A model generated the notes under the pieces. It was not told where the DNA came from. It ran no database searches and worked only from the letters and a program-made list of their open reading frames with translations. DNA of 64,000 nt from Cladorhizidae sp. MBARI D1340-BT2 (taxonomy: Eukaryota; Porifera; Demospongiae; Poecilosclerida; Cladorhizidae). The position numbers were made by a program, and so were the translations under genes. Every line of letters begins with the position of its first letter. Positions within the stretch are counted from its first letter, which is position 1. This document shows, piece after piece, positions 14,001 through 22,838 of the stretch. The stretch covers positions 32,946,017 through 33,010,016 of the forward strand of contig JAQNBH010000011.1 of the NCBI GenBank assembly GCA_028752905.1. The letters run 5' to 3'.

Positions 14001-17000
14001 ATCGACCGTTCTTCTGAGATCCTGTCACATAAGCTAGACACAGCTAACAGTAAGCGAACCATTAACCTTTTGTGATATGCCATTGTGTCTTAGAAAAGCA
14101 GTCAGTTCTACAGACTTCAAAGATTCAATATCCACTAATGCCCAGCCTCTGCTTTCGGTTATTCTTTCAATTGGCCTTTTCTTGGATCCTATCACGTGTT
14201 TCTTCTCTTCAGCTTTATCTCTTTTTAACCCTTTCACTGCTGCAGGTAAATACCCCCCCCCCCCCCCCCCCCCCCCTGTGTTGGGCCTTTTTTCTGATTT
14301 TGAAATCAATGCCAAAAAAATACTAAAAGAGGTTATTTTGAAATTCTTTTTGTGTGTTTGGGTGGGCAAGAGGTTGCCTATGGAGGGAAAATTGAAATTT
14401 GGTATTTTGCAAAATTAGGTGGTTATGTGACCTCATGGCGGCCATATTGGATTTCCCTTTTTTCATCAAATCTGTATAAAAACTACCTTTTCTCCAATAA
14501 ATTCTTATGGGCTGCTGTTTTTTTCACTGGATAATGATGAAGATACATAAAATGAATAAAAACATAATTATTTTCATCGTTTTATTCAAAAACAGACAAA
14601 AATCAACGTTTGTCGGCAGAATCTCGTGAAAAAACATAAAAATCACTGTAAAACGTTTCCCCCCCAACTATATATTAGTCATTTATACTCCATACAACCT
14701 TCTGGGATGATGGAATGCAGGTATTTGAAGTTCAGATGCATATTTTCAAATGTGTTTTGAACATTTATCTGGTTATGTAACCCTTAGCAGCCATATATTT
14801 TGGTCACATTGATGTCGTTTCAATCTACAGACATAGCATTGTCACCTTGGCCCCGCCCTCAAGCAAATCTTCGGCCTCGTCCATACTCCCAATCACTGTC
14901 GGCATTATCATAGTCAACTGTTGGAAACAAATTACCTGTATCATCCAAATCAAAGTTGTCCTCGCTGTCCGTATCAGCAAAGATCTGACCACAACTTCGT
15001 GACAGTGTATTGCCTGCGCTCACCCCATTTTGCTTCCTACCGCTGGGAAACACGACTTTCCAAGTGGAAATCACCTCTAGTTCATAGAAAAAAACAATAG
15101 ATGGCACGTGCAGTACTCGCGCAATTTAAAAAATGAATACCCGGTACTACCGGGTACGCACAATTCAACGACATTTTTTTCTACCCGGTACTACTGGGTA
15201 TGCGCAGTGAAAAGGTTAAGGCACACCAGAAGGCTAAGCTGTTGATCTTCAAGGTCACTCACTACTAACACTAGTCCTTGAACTATAGCACCAATAATAA
15301 CAACTCATCCTTGCATCATACTTCCTTCCCCTGGATGTCTAATGAATGATATAACTATTATTTATGGGGAGAAAACCTTTTTTTTTAATATTCATAGTTG
15401 TGTGGTGTACAAATCTTAAAAGTATGAAAAAATATATAAGCTATGTAGCGGGTATTTTTTTTTCCTGATAGGTTTGTCAAAGACTAACTTTTACTTGTTT
15501 GTAGGAAGTACCATGTGTACTGGAATATTATATTTTATGCTAGAGTTGGTTCAGAGCATGTATTGATTTCTTAAAAAGTGCTTGGATTATGATTAAGTAA
15601 AGTAAAGGATCAAGTCTGACTCGGCTTCCTTCCTTTTCCAAGCATTTAAACTCTTGCTGATTCAGAATTGCCTCCATGCAACTTGTTATTGTTTTTGTAA
15701 ACTCCACATGTTCCAGTTCTTGACATGACTCTCAGTCAGAACTAGATCCTGTGCCACATTTGGGAGAGAATTAAGGGGCACTATATACCAGATGATTGAT
15801 AGGTATACTGACTCCTCCCACACACTACATTTACGAATCAGACTGGATTTTTTATTTACAAGGTGACCCAAGCTGAGAAAATATACGACCCATTAAAAAT
15901 CAGAGGGTCAAATGCAGTACTTTTTCTAGCACATCACAAGTCAGCTTCCTATTACTTAGTATAGGCTACACCCCTGATCTGCTTATTATTACCAATACAT
16001 CTTGACCCACTCACAGGTGTAGGCATATTTATATTCCAATTGAACTATTATTTTTTTTAATCAGTCATGAGGTTCCAAGATATCTAATAAAATAATGTTC
16101 CTACCAAATATGAATGCACAAAGGTGTTCGGTAACTAGGTGGAGGATATTGAAAAACACTGGAATTCAAGCAGTTGTTCGAAAGCAGTCTAGATGCTAGA
16201 TTTACTAACCTGGTAGGATGTGCTTTCGCGAGTTCTGGACGCTCACTTAGGACTGTCTGAGGTTGAAAGCAGTGATGAAGAAGGCGAAAGCACCCTGAAG
16301 CTATGCTATTGCTGGGTGAAGTAGTCACGCCTGACCTTTGAACAAGCCTAGCGCTCTCACTCAGGCTGGCGATTTGGATGGAATTAGATTGCCATCACTG
16401 AAGAAGGCATTGATAGTGAGTTCAGCTCTAGCAGTTAATGAGCAGAGCATAGACTGCAAAGGCTCTTTTAGCTTCCTTGTTTGTGGGTAATCTGAAGAGA
16501 AAGTAATAGCTGAGCAATCTAGGTTTGATGCATGAAGCGATGGCTAGGGCAGTTGACAGAGCTTCATCAGCTTCACTGACCCCTGTTAGCCTCCTATTGG
16601 TGTGGTGGACCCAAACCAAGTCCAAGAGCTGGTTAGCTTGTCAAAACATACCAAAACAAGAAGTAGCAAGTTCGAATGAGATTCACCTCACTGTAGTTTT
16701 ATGGTTCATTTCTATGGCTACAAACACTAACCACAATGTTGGTTAATACAAATATTATCACATATGGTATAGTTGCTAGGGACTCTTTTGAACTATTGCT
16801 AAGAAAGCAAGACATATTTTCACTTTGGTTGTGTTGTTTTTTTATAACCCCACCAGTGAGAAGGTTAATATCTTTGGTTTTGTGTGGTTTGGGTTGTTAT
16901 TGATATCTTGGTCATTAGCTATTTTAGATATGAAGACCCTGGGAGTTAATACTGCAAACACGTCTGGGTTTTTTGAAGATAGGGGGAATTTAACATTAAG

Positions 17001-17384
17001 CTCACGAGAGTCAACTCTTCTAGGAGGAGATGAGGAAGAGATGAAAGGTATCTTAAAGGAACTGCTAGCAGTATTTCCCAAACAGAAGAAAGAAGGTAAT
17101 TTTTTGCAGCATATATACATGTGTGTGTGTGTATTTTGTGTGATTAGTAAAGCTTGTGCTACTATAGAGAAGGTACACTTGTTGCATCGTGTCTTGATGA
17201 TTATTTAAACAATAAAATATCAAGAGTAGTCTTTAAAAGTGAAATTTCACTAGGTGTATTTTTAGGCAACCTTAAACTCTTCTCCATGCCTCACATGGTA
17301 AGTGATTTATAAAAAAAAATTATCCCTGTGTTCTATTTCTGAATATAATTGGTTGTGTAGGTACTGGGTAGTGATTGTGCTTAG
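1226..17384 (+). CDS. DMD: Dystrophin/utrophin-family protein, C-terminal part (9 exons, 374 codons plus stop)
   Basis: Dystrophin links the actin cytoskeleton to the membrane dystroglycan complex. Its ZZ finger helps bind beta-dystroglycan and its C-terminal coiled coil binds dystrobrevin and syntrophin. Exons by eye: 1226-1401, 2025-2136, 2867-2997, 11556-11618, 11702-12068, 12570-12621, 16928-17095, 17266-17297, 17361-17384. All introns are GT-AG and all phases agree. In order the product shows FLEWM..EP..IVWLP before the ZZ finger, a complete ZZ finger, the motif [14 protein letters not shown] that is characteristic of dystrophin and utrophin rather than dystrobrevin, then a Glu/Leu-rich coiled coil and an acidic tail. 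The N-terminal actin-binding domain, spectrin repeats, WW domain and most of the EF-hand region lie outside the window to the left. Family assignment is firm. The last four small exons rest on splice phase and weak similarity. Introns carry many repeats and transposons. Confidence 0.88.
2025..2136 (+). CDS. DMD: Dystrophin-like exon: remainder of ZZ zinc finger
   Basis: Acceptor TTCCCCAG ends at 2024; donor GTAAGC at 2137. It encodes [17 protein letters not shown] and then [13 protein letters not shown]. These supply two further Cys-x2-Cys pairs and the His pair expected of a ZZ finger. The split Arg codon joins the preceding exon in frame, and the exon ends in phase 0. Confidence 0.9.
2137..2866. 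other. Dystrophin intron with degenerate short repeats
   Basis: No gene seen. Between about 2583 and 2790 a diverged unit containing CATGTAAATNTGATG and AAGGGTTAA recurs three to four times. The rest is AT-rich with nothing I can assign. The preceding intron (1402-2024) likewise holds nothing recognisable. Confidence 0.4.
2867..2997 (+). CDS. DMD: Dystrophin-like exon: post-ZZ conserved segment
   Basis: Acceptor ATACAG ends at 2866; donor GTATGT at 2998. It encodes [18 protein letters not shown] and then a basic stretch with KQPKVNYL. This mirrors the segment after the ZZ domain in dystrophin and utrophin and is the best evidence against a dystrobrevin. It ends in phase 2. Confidence 0.88.
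2998..5030. other. Unassigned part of the 8.6 kb dystrophin intron
   Basis: No exon or element recognised. There is a T-rich tract at 3250-3320. The small open frame on the minus strand at 3789-4076 has no recognisable domain. The intron as a whole runs from 2998 to 11555 and its remainder is occupied by transposon-derived DNA. Confidence 0.4.
5036..5265. repeat. Minisatellite, ~37-bp unit, ~6 copies
   Basis: Direct repeats around ATATGACATTAAGCATTGAG and GATGAGCAGTATTGA, with one shortened copy near 5220. It lies in the dystrophin intron directly upstream of the gag fragment of the Ty3/gypsy relic. Confidence 0.9.
5351..5740 (+). pseudogene. Gag fragment with two broken zinc knuckles (Ty3/gypsy relic)
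   Basis: An open stretch at 5351-5575 contains [20 protein letters not shown], resembling the SCAN-related capsid segment of gypsy gag proteins (pattern EQF..LP...RI.V.E..P). Downstream, about 5568-5620 reads like a CX2CX4HX4C knuckle with its second Cys replaced by a stop, and about 5685-5735 like a second damaged knuckle ending GHVGCYC. Non-functional. Confidence 0.6.
6075..6371 (+). pseudogene. Retroviral-type aspartic protease remnant (Ty3/gypsy relic)
   Basis: The frame upstream of 6150 gives LVDTEIG in place of the usual D-T/S-G active site, and [14 protein letters not shown] follows at 6162-6203, resembling the conserved C-terminal protease segment (ILLGxDxL). Assignment rests on these two short matches and on position between gag and integrase. 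Confidence 0.5.
6977..7300 (+). pseudogene. Integrase core fragment, left part (Ty3/gypsy relic)
   Basis: One frame gives [15 protein letters not shown] and [10 protein letters not shown]; the adjoining frame continues [10 protein letters not shown] and later PQTDG. These match the DDE integrase core of gypsy elements, which carries one catalytic Asp in the D.xTRYP segment and another in the TDxG segment. At least one frameshift is needed. The frame is cut at 7300 by the hAT insertion and resumes at 10732. Confidence 0.78.
7293..7300. repeat. Left target-site duplication of hAT copy 1
   Basis: GGTTGAAC precedes the element and GGTTGAGA (10732-10739) follows it. Six of eight bases match, the expected 8-bp length for hAT. 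Joining the two flanks restores the integrase reading (TDG to [10 protein letters not shown]). Confidence 0.7.
7960..8335 (+). promoter_or_regulatory. Triple ~120-bp repeat upstream of hAT transposase, each unit with a CACGTG E-box
   Basis: Three consecutive units share CACCACGTGTTCTCCTTTG, then TTTGTCACTTCTT, a pyrimidine-rich stretch and CAGTATTTTTAACTCAGTCC. The same three units are in copy 2 (about 52795-53165). Position just upstream of a TATA box suggests transposase promoter or transposase-binding repeats. The structure is seen; the function is inferred. Confidence 0.6.
8336..8343 (+). promoter_or_regulatory. TATA-like box of hAT copy 1
   Basis: TATAAAAG lies 33 bp upstream of the transposase ATG at 8377. 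The same box is conserved in copy 2 (minus strand, about 52779-52786). The spacing would allow only a very short 5' leader. Confidence 0.5.
8377..10563 (+). pseudogene. hAT transposase, copy 1, broken by a TGA at codon 304
   Basis: It would encode a 728-aa cut-and-paste transposase of the ZNF862-like hAT group. N-terminal TTF/BED-type finger: C85, C88, H118 and H124, preceded by [11 protein letters not shown]. Conserved [10 protein letters not shown] (about 245-254), [10 protein letters not shown] (about 310-319), CHCHLLQLA and SDTRW motifs follow, then the C-terminal dimerisation region with [10 protein letters not shown]. The only disruption is TGA at 9286-9288, where copy 2 has GGA. About seven other residues differ from copy 2. 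The two open halves are 8377-9288 and 9301-10563. Confidence 0.92.
10732..11345 (+). pseudogene. Integrase right part, GPY/F-like module and RT-proximal linker (Ty3/gypsy relic)
   Basis: It resumes the frame interrupted at 7300: [10 protein letters not shown], then [10 protein letters not shown] and [11 protein letters not shown], a 28-bp poly-G tract, [16 protein letters not shown], and [13 protein letters not shown]. The last piece resembles the linker directly before reverse transcriptase in gypsy polyproteins. Several stops. The RT catalytic core itself is not seen after 11345. Confidence 0.65.
10973..11000. repeat. 28-bp poly-G homopolymer
   Basis: Twenty-eight consecutive G in the retroelement relic. 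Tracts of similar length are at 14253-14276, 53406-53433 and 55773-55797. Confidence 0.95.
11556..11618 (+). CDS. DMD: Dystrophin-like exon: start of coiled-coil region
   Basis: Acceptor TGTAG ends at 11555; donor GTAGTC at 11619. It translates as [20 protein letters not shown] with split codons at both ends (phase 2 to phase 2). It resembles the dystrophin segment that leads into the first C-terminal helix. Phase matches both neighbours. Confidence 0.75.
11702..12068 (+). CDS. DMD: Dystrophin-like exon: C-terminal coiled coil (dystrobrevin/syntrophin-binding region)
   Basis: Acceptor TTTCTGCAG ends at 11701; donor GTGAGT at 12069. It opens with LQQLEGNES, then a Pro/Asp/Ser linker, then a long Glu/Leu/Gln helix with [19 protein letters not shown] and [20 protein letters not shown]. 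Length and composition fit the paired coiled coils of the dystrophin C-terminus. It ends in phase 0. Confidence 0.83.
12088..12430. repeat. Microsatellite-like array of CACATACACAC units
   Basis: Irregular tandem CACATACACACACC units starting only about 20 bp after the 5' splice site at 12069. It is open in several frames on both strands, but only because of its composition. Confidence 0.95.
12570..12621 (+). CDS. DMD: Small dystrophin-like exon (52 nt), Ser/Pro-rich linker
   Basis: Acceptor GTGTTGTAG ends at 12569; donor GTAAGT at 12622. It translates as [17 protein letters not shown] in phase 0 and ends in phase 1, exactly what the next predicted exon needs. The Ser/Pro content resembles the linker between C-terminal dystrophin helices. 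Support is phase plus composition only. Confidence 0.6.
12786..13075. repeat. Tandem repeat, ~33-bp unit, ~9 copies
   Basis: The unit contains GTGCATTAGATATGCATTAG followed by TGTGCATTACAAT, with several shortened copies. It is rich in the palindromic ATGCAT core. It lies in a dystrophin intron. Confidence 0.92.
13076..14224. other. Unassigned dystrophin intron sequence
   Basis: AT-rich, with no domain-bearing open frame and no repeat that I can define. It ends at the TTAA target site of the piggyBac-like element. Confidence 0.4.
14225..14228. repeat. TTAA target site, left, of piggyBac-like element
   Basis: TTAA at 14225-14228 pairs with TTAA at 15216-15219 around an element with matching CC(C/T)TTTCACTGC ends. 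TTAA duplication is the hallmark of the piggyBac superfamily. Confidence 0.75.
14229..15215 (-). mobile_element. piggyBac-like non-autonomous element (987 bp)
   Basis: Left terminus CCCTTTCACTGC; right terminus read on the minus strand CCTTTTCACTGC (11 of 12 match); both abut TTAA. Near the right end are palindromic ACCCGGTACTACCGGGT-type motifs in two related copies (about 15138-15200). The only open frame worth noting is an acidic 82-codon one on the minus strand. No catalytic DDD domain is present, so this looks like an internally deleted derivative. A 24-bp poly-C tract sits 24 bp inside the left end. It lies in a dystrophin intron. Confidence 0.78.
14859..15107 (-). pseudogene. Acidic 82-aa open frame, possible N-terminal remnant of a piggyBac transposase
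   Basis: It contains [12 protein letters not shown] and [10 protein letters not shown]. An acidic N-terminal stretch is common in piggyBac transposases, and the frame points inward from the right terminus as a transposase N-terminus would. No catalytic residues follow. It could instead be a chance frame. Confidence 0.4.
15220..16927. other. Unassigned dystrophin intron sequence
   Basis: No recognisable exon, domain or repeat array. Open frames near 16101-16746 on both strands have no family features I know. The intron ends at the acceptor TTTTAG at 16922-16927. Confidence 0.4.
16928..17095 (+). CDS. DMD: Dystrophin-like exon: acidic C-terminal helix
   Basis: Acceptor TTTTAG ends at 16927; donor GTAATT at 17096. 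The frame required by the preceding phase reads [19 protein letters not shown], then [19 protein letters not shown] and AVFPKQKKE. The acidic run followed by an amphipathic helix and FP recalls the LEEVMEQLNNSFP segment near the dystrophin C-terminus. Ends in phase 1. Confidence 0.65.
17266..17297 (+). CDS. DMD: Tiny dystrophin-like exon (32 nt)
   Basis: Acceptor GTATTTTTAG ends at 17265; donor GTAAGT at 17298. It reads [11 protein letters not shown] in the frame dictated by the previous exon. Only splice signals and phase support it. Confidence 0.5.
17361..17384 (+). CDS. DMD: Terminal dystrophin-like exon with stop codon
   Basis: Acceptor GGTTGTGTAG ends at 17360. The frame reads VLGSDCA and then TAG at 17382-17384. 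If the preceding donor at 17298 were not used, read-through would stop after four more codons, so the protein end differs little either way. Tentative. Confidence 0.45.
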   Translation, partial: VLGSDCA

Positions 17385-17639
17385 ACTTACAGAAACTCTT
17401 ATCTAGGTTGCTTTGGAACTCAACAGATTTTCAGAAGTGTGGTCACCCATCTGACTGCCTCAACATTTGTTGCCCGCTGATCTGTGCTTCCATCTCTAGC
17501 CTTGTTGTAACTTTCTGGGGTAACCTCATGTATTTGATACTCAATATAAGCTATATAGCCACATGAGGCTCTCTTTTACCTTCTACCTTCTACGTAAAAA
17601 AACATTTTTTGACAATACTGTTGTCTTGCAACCTTAACT

Positions 17640-19235
17640 CCTGCTGGCATGGAATGTCTTACTGTCTCCTTAATCTGTTTCCAGGCAAAACACTTCTCCA
17701 TTGGTTGGATAATGCTGAGAAAAAAGTCCTAATAATGTTGGAAGTAGCAGGGATGCAAAATCAGAACCATAAAATGAGAGTAGGAATTGCAGTCTTCTTC
17801 GTATGGTTCTGCAGCTTCTGCCTTGAAAATGGTCCTCAATGCAAGAAGTAATGAGATAAAATGCCTCCAAATATAATTATGGTATGATCCTATAGCAGGC
17901 CATCTACTGCCACGTGAAAAATGGGCATCATCGTAAAAGTGGCAAGAAGTCATACATTGACAAGGTAGAACACGCTTGTTGACATCAGGATCTTCAGCTG
18001 AAGCAGTGATTTTTGCCAAAAATTCATCAAAACTTGCATTTTTGTGGAGGGAGCTCAAAGTGAAATGGTCATGGTTGTTATGGCTGACCTGCTGACGCTG
18101 ATAACATGTATGCCTTTTGCTGAAGTTAGTGTGTTGTAAAATCAGTGGACTCAGAGAGATTCCAAAGAAGTAGTCAACATTACCATCTGAGCAGCAACAA
18201 CATGACTTCTCTCCTTCATTTCTATGTCCTTGACATACTCCATGACTTAGTCCAAAGCTCCAAAAGCACATGAAAACTATCAAGAATGCTCTTCAAAAGT
18301 TCAGCCCAGATGGTCCACCTTATCAGATACAAAACAGAGAGTCACTGATCTGCACTTCTTGATGATTGCATCACGAGCAGGTGATTTCTTCAATCTCATT
18401 ATTTCATGTGTGGTAGCCAATGTGCCCCACACTAGCTTGCACCTCTTGGCTATATAAGGGGCCAAATTTAACGAGTGAGCATAGCAATGAGTAAAAACCT
18501 CTCCTGGTTCAGCTGCATGAAATATTGATGCTGTACCAGATTTTCCACTAACAGCTCCATCATAACATTGGCCAAGCTCTTTTGAAACAGCTGCAGAAAC
18601 ATGTCGGCAATAGTAGCATAGATGGTCTCAGCTCTAGTCGTTGCCACTTGATACAATCCAACAATCCAATGAAATCCTCCTCAACTTCAAAAATTTCACC
18701 AAAAAAAACTTGAGACAACCTAAACCTACTCCACATTTGAAGTGTCTGTTGTTTCATAAATTACCACCATGAAGAGTGGGCTACTCAGGAGATCGATGCA
18801 GCAATCACTTGCAAGACATGCAAAAGCATCACTTTCACCATCTAATTCTGCATGTCACCCGAGGTGTACTTCTCTGTTGATGGCTTAATCCAATCAACAA
18901 GCCTTGCATTGTCTTCAGAGCATAGATAATCAGTTGCATAAAATTGGAATCTGACTCCTCACCACGAAGGCCTTGCTTGCAAGGAAGTGAGTGTTTGACT
19001 GCAGCTTTAAATTTTCCCGTGCAAGCAGAGATGACAACATTTCTCCAACACCATGTAGCCGGAAGTTTAGCTGTTTTGACACCGGCTACTTTCATGCTTG
19101 GCAAACTTGGCAGTATCTTACAATTTGAGAAGCCAATCAAAAAAGATGTCTGCTCCAAAGAACGGGTAGAATACAAAAAACGGGTAGAATGCAGCTGATT
19201 ATTCTTGTAAGGGCTCATAAAAACAGAAGGCAAGG
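17640..19235 (-). pseudogene. Decayed hAT transposase (TTF finger / DUF4371, ZMYM1-like)
   Basis: Read on the minus strand from 19235 down, pieces in several frames match the order of DUF4371-type hAT proteins: a TTF-type finger trace (LIGFSNCK), ESDSNFMQL (about 18945-18925), a YETTDTSNVE segment replacing the usual DE(T/S)TD, FEVEEDFIGL, TRAETIYATIADMFLQLF, a CYDGA..SG segment and THCYAHSLNLA (about 18505-18470), then SFDEFLAKI with DPDVNKRVLP (about 18030-17960). Stops and frameshifts throughout; inactive. Termini and target duplication were not found. It sits between the dystrophin and SLC1 genes. Confidence 0.65.
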
Positions 19236-22200
19236 TCTTGCATTCATCATAAAGCAGCCATGGTCAAACTTTGAAACCACCAGTGCTGCTGAAATTAATA
19301 CTTCACAACTGAAACTCACAATAGGAAAGTGGTTAAGGTTTGCCTTGTCAACAATCACCAGCATTAATGGCAATTGACTTGCTCTACAAGAGCAAATGGA
19401 AGACATCAATTCGTGCTATACTTGTGAAACTACACATGCACAAGCCTGGGCGTGGCTCACAAAGTTGCTAAGTACAAAGCCATTTGGAATGAAAAGTTGA
19501 TCAGCTCAGGTTACTCTGGCGCCCCCGATATAGAGGTCAAAAATATCAATTGAGATGAGATGCACATTGGTGTTTGGCGGCTTGCTCTTAATTAGGTATA
19601 TAGTTCGTTGCTGCCAACTTAGTATGTGCTGACAATCAGCTTCACAGCTACTATGGTTGGTGTATAACTAAGTAAAACTATTCTCATAGGCATTAAGTGT
19701 AGGTCATGACAGTAATTCTTCTTGTGTGTAATTTAGTTGGAACTGCAGACATGAACAGAGCTATATTTCAAGCAGGTGCAAGGATAAGAGACAGTCTCAC
19801 AGCACTGGCCTGCCACATGGAGGACTACTAAGCTGCAGGAGGAAACCAGGACATTACTCTGCGGCACAGAAATACATTGCTTTTATTACCACTGCACCAC
19901 TTATTGTAGAGTTTAGAGTAGATGGACAACACATTATAGATTATTTCAGAATTGTTTCTACTATTACTACTACTGCTACTGCTACTACTACTACTACTAC
20001 TACTATTTTTTATTATTATTAACAACATCATAGTCTTTATTGTTTTTAAAGTTTAGAAAAAGTGGTCTGAGCTAATGCAGCCAGCAAACTGGGATCAGCT
20101 TTAGCATTAGAGATGCAAGGCTACATGTCATGAGTGGCACACTTATATTCGCATCGCATCACATTTCATGCATTGTATTAGTTGTTACTATGTGTGCATG
20201 CTTGAAGACACTGAGATTTCCACTGTATTTTAATAAATGTATTGATGCCATAGGGAGTGTCGATAGGTTGTGAACGGCAAGTGTCTTGAGGACAGAGGTA
20301 AATTGAAGATTGTGAGTATGTAGCTTCTTATAATTAGACAACAAATAATGAGATTCATTAAGGGCACAGAACTTGGAAGGCATTAGACAGGTTCACTGGA
20401 TTATTATTTTCACAAAATTATTCGTATCTAGCTCATATCTAGCTCATATCTAGCTCATATCTAGACATATCTAGGTATTTTCCACTACAATTTTGTGGGA
20501 TTAGAGATATCGTGATCACTGTCAAGTAAACAAGGAGTGGCTAGTTGCTATAGCAACCAAAAATGGTTGCCGAAGTCCTATAACCTGTAAAAATTTGAAT
20601 GTCTTAGAAGATTATATATATATATATATATATCTACACCCTCCAGGGAGTGCCACCTCTGCTAGTATATGAATCTATTACATGCCACCATCGGCATTTA
20701 ATTTCTAGGTGGTCTCATAAACATATTACCACATCCCAATTAACTTTGAGTACAAGTTGCATAAAGCTAACCAATACACTACACCTTCTTTCTCCTGATC
20801 ATCATCAAACCACTTCCTCTTCCTACGAACCAATCTATGTAGTTTTTCCCCCACATTCACAAGCACTCTTAGAAATCTGTCTTTGGTCCTTAGACTGGAA
20901 TAATATAAACTTTCTTTGAAGAGTGGTAAGCATAATTGGTCACACAGACGAGCTAAAGGTACAACTCGGGCCTGCCAAGTCCCTCACAATGAACACTAAT
21001 ATCCACATCATCACACACAGCACCAATCATTTTTCGAACGTACTTCCATTCCTTTTCCTTTATACTGTATTATGTACTTCAAGTGTGCAAGCTTCTTCAA
21101 CGACCTTTGCATGGTCACTGTAACAGCTTACCGAAACAAGTGGAAGCAAGTCTATTACAGCACAAAAAGCTCTTGAGCTAGGAGTACATGTATGTTGCCA
21201 CCAATGTGTTTAGCTGCAAAACCGGAAGCACAATTGAGCTTAAGGGACATATACAAAAAAAACACTTATAAATAAAGCCACACCTGCATGGGGTTGTATA
21301 CAAACCCTGCCAAGGCTTCACCTCTTTGTTCTGAATTTTATTAGACTTGTATTTAGAGCACATGAATTTGAGTTGCCTATCATCTTCCATACAGTAGTCA
21401 TCCTCATTACTATCCTCTTATAACACTGATTAGGACATGGCCTGGAGGTAAGAGGAAGGTTGCTGGGAACTGCTGGGAGTTGAGGGCATTGATTAGCATC
21501 TACTGCACCTCCGGAGAACTTATTTTCACAAGGGGTAAACCAAACCAGTTAATGAAAAGAAAAACTTACCATTATCAGCAAACACATGATGCTGGGTTGA
21601 GCCAGCTTTGTTTCTTGGATGTTAACATCCTCCTCACACTTCCAGACTTAGACTTTGACCTTCTAGGCTTAGAGCTAGTAGCTTATGCGTCAGCTTTTTC
21701 ACTAGCCATGGAATGCTGAGGTTGGAACGTTCATTGCTGAGGTTGGAGGGTTCATTTTGAATGATATCACTAGTAGATCTAATTAAGGGGAAATATTGCG
21801 AACGCTTTTGGGGGATGGCTTATAATGGCGTTTGGGCAATATTTCTCCTCCAGGAAGAAGATCACAAGAAAGTGGGGTAAGAAATTCCACATTTAGGGAA
21901 GCATCCAGGGTGTAAAATTCACTCTACAGGTAATTGTAGGTACATACAAAATGAGCCTGAAAATTCCCACTAAGTAGTCAAGACATGCACATAGTAGTCC
22001 ATCTCGTATAGCTGGATTCTTTGCCAATCTCTTCTGGCTGGTGACTGGAACAGGATAAGGTGGAATCAACACGAGGATTCAGTACAAAGTTGGCTCTTAT
22101 GATTCTTGATTTGATGGAGAGATTAGCTTTGTATATTTCTACAGGAATGCCCCTGCAGCATTGGGTTTGTCCCAGATCACATCTGCATTTAGTTCAACTG

Positions 22201-22838
22201 AATGATCAACAGGTTCAGCACAGACAAATGGAGCACAGAAGAGCTTTAGTGATGGAAATCCAGAGTTTGAAATGGTTACTTGTTACAACCACCAGATCAA
22301 ATATTCCCTATCCCTATGCTCTTTAAGCTTTTTGGTTGATATCAGTAATATTTGAAGCTTGATTACACTCAAGCAAGATCTCATTTGATATATAATTGAG
22401 TGGGCACTCATTCATCAGAATCCAATCTGTGAATAGGTTTGATAAAGACTGTGGCATAGTTCCTTGCTATACAATATCCCTCTTCCTTGTAAATAATTGA
22501 CCCCTTTAGCCTGTCTAGCAGTCTAGGATTGTCAGAATATCTAATCTATGTGTTGTAATGTCCAGAGGTCATCTACTGTGGTATTTCACTCTGTAATTAG
22601 ACATTTAATCCATGTATGGTGAAGTCATTTACTGTGGTGTATTCTTGATTAGAATATGCAGAAGTCAATATCACCTGTGGTGTTTCAATTGTATTCTGTG
22701 TGTAATTAGAAATGTGGTAATTGTGAGCCGTTAGCTGTAATAAACATTCCAGAAGCTCGAAGACAGTTACTCAAGACCAACTACAGTGTAGGTGGGGCTT
22801 TTGCGCGTAATCGCACTTGTCTGAAGCATCAAGTATCT
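19236..22838. other. Intergenic region between dystrophin and SLC1 genes
   Basis: No gene seen. Contents: a TAC/TAT trinucleotide tract at about 19955-20025, four copies of ATCTAGCTCAT-like units at 20427-20470, a (TA)n run at about 20612-20632, and diverged ~75-bp repeats sharing TACTGTGGTRT at about 22545-22690. The last few hundred bases should contain the SLC1 promoter and 5' leader, but I see no convincing TATA box or initiator. Confidence 0.5.

Noticed and set aside
16640..16700. tRNA-like B-box (AGTTCGAATGA)
   Set aside because: It departs from the GGTTCGANNCC consensus and no cloverleaf or A-box could be built around it.
16101..16746. Possible gene in open frames on both strands
   Set aside because: No family motifs, no agreeing splice sites; it lies inside an intron of the dystrophin-like gene.
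17729..18283. 184-codon minus frame as a separate gene
   Set aside because: One stretch of it fits the post-catalytic part of the decayed ZMYM1-like hAT relic; the rest is unassigned and neighbouring pieces need frameshifts.
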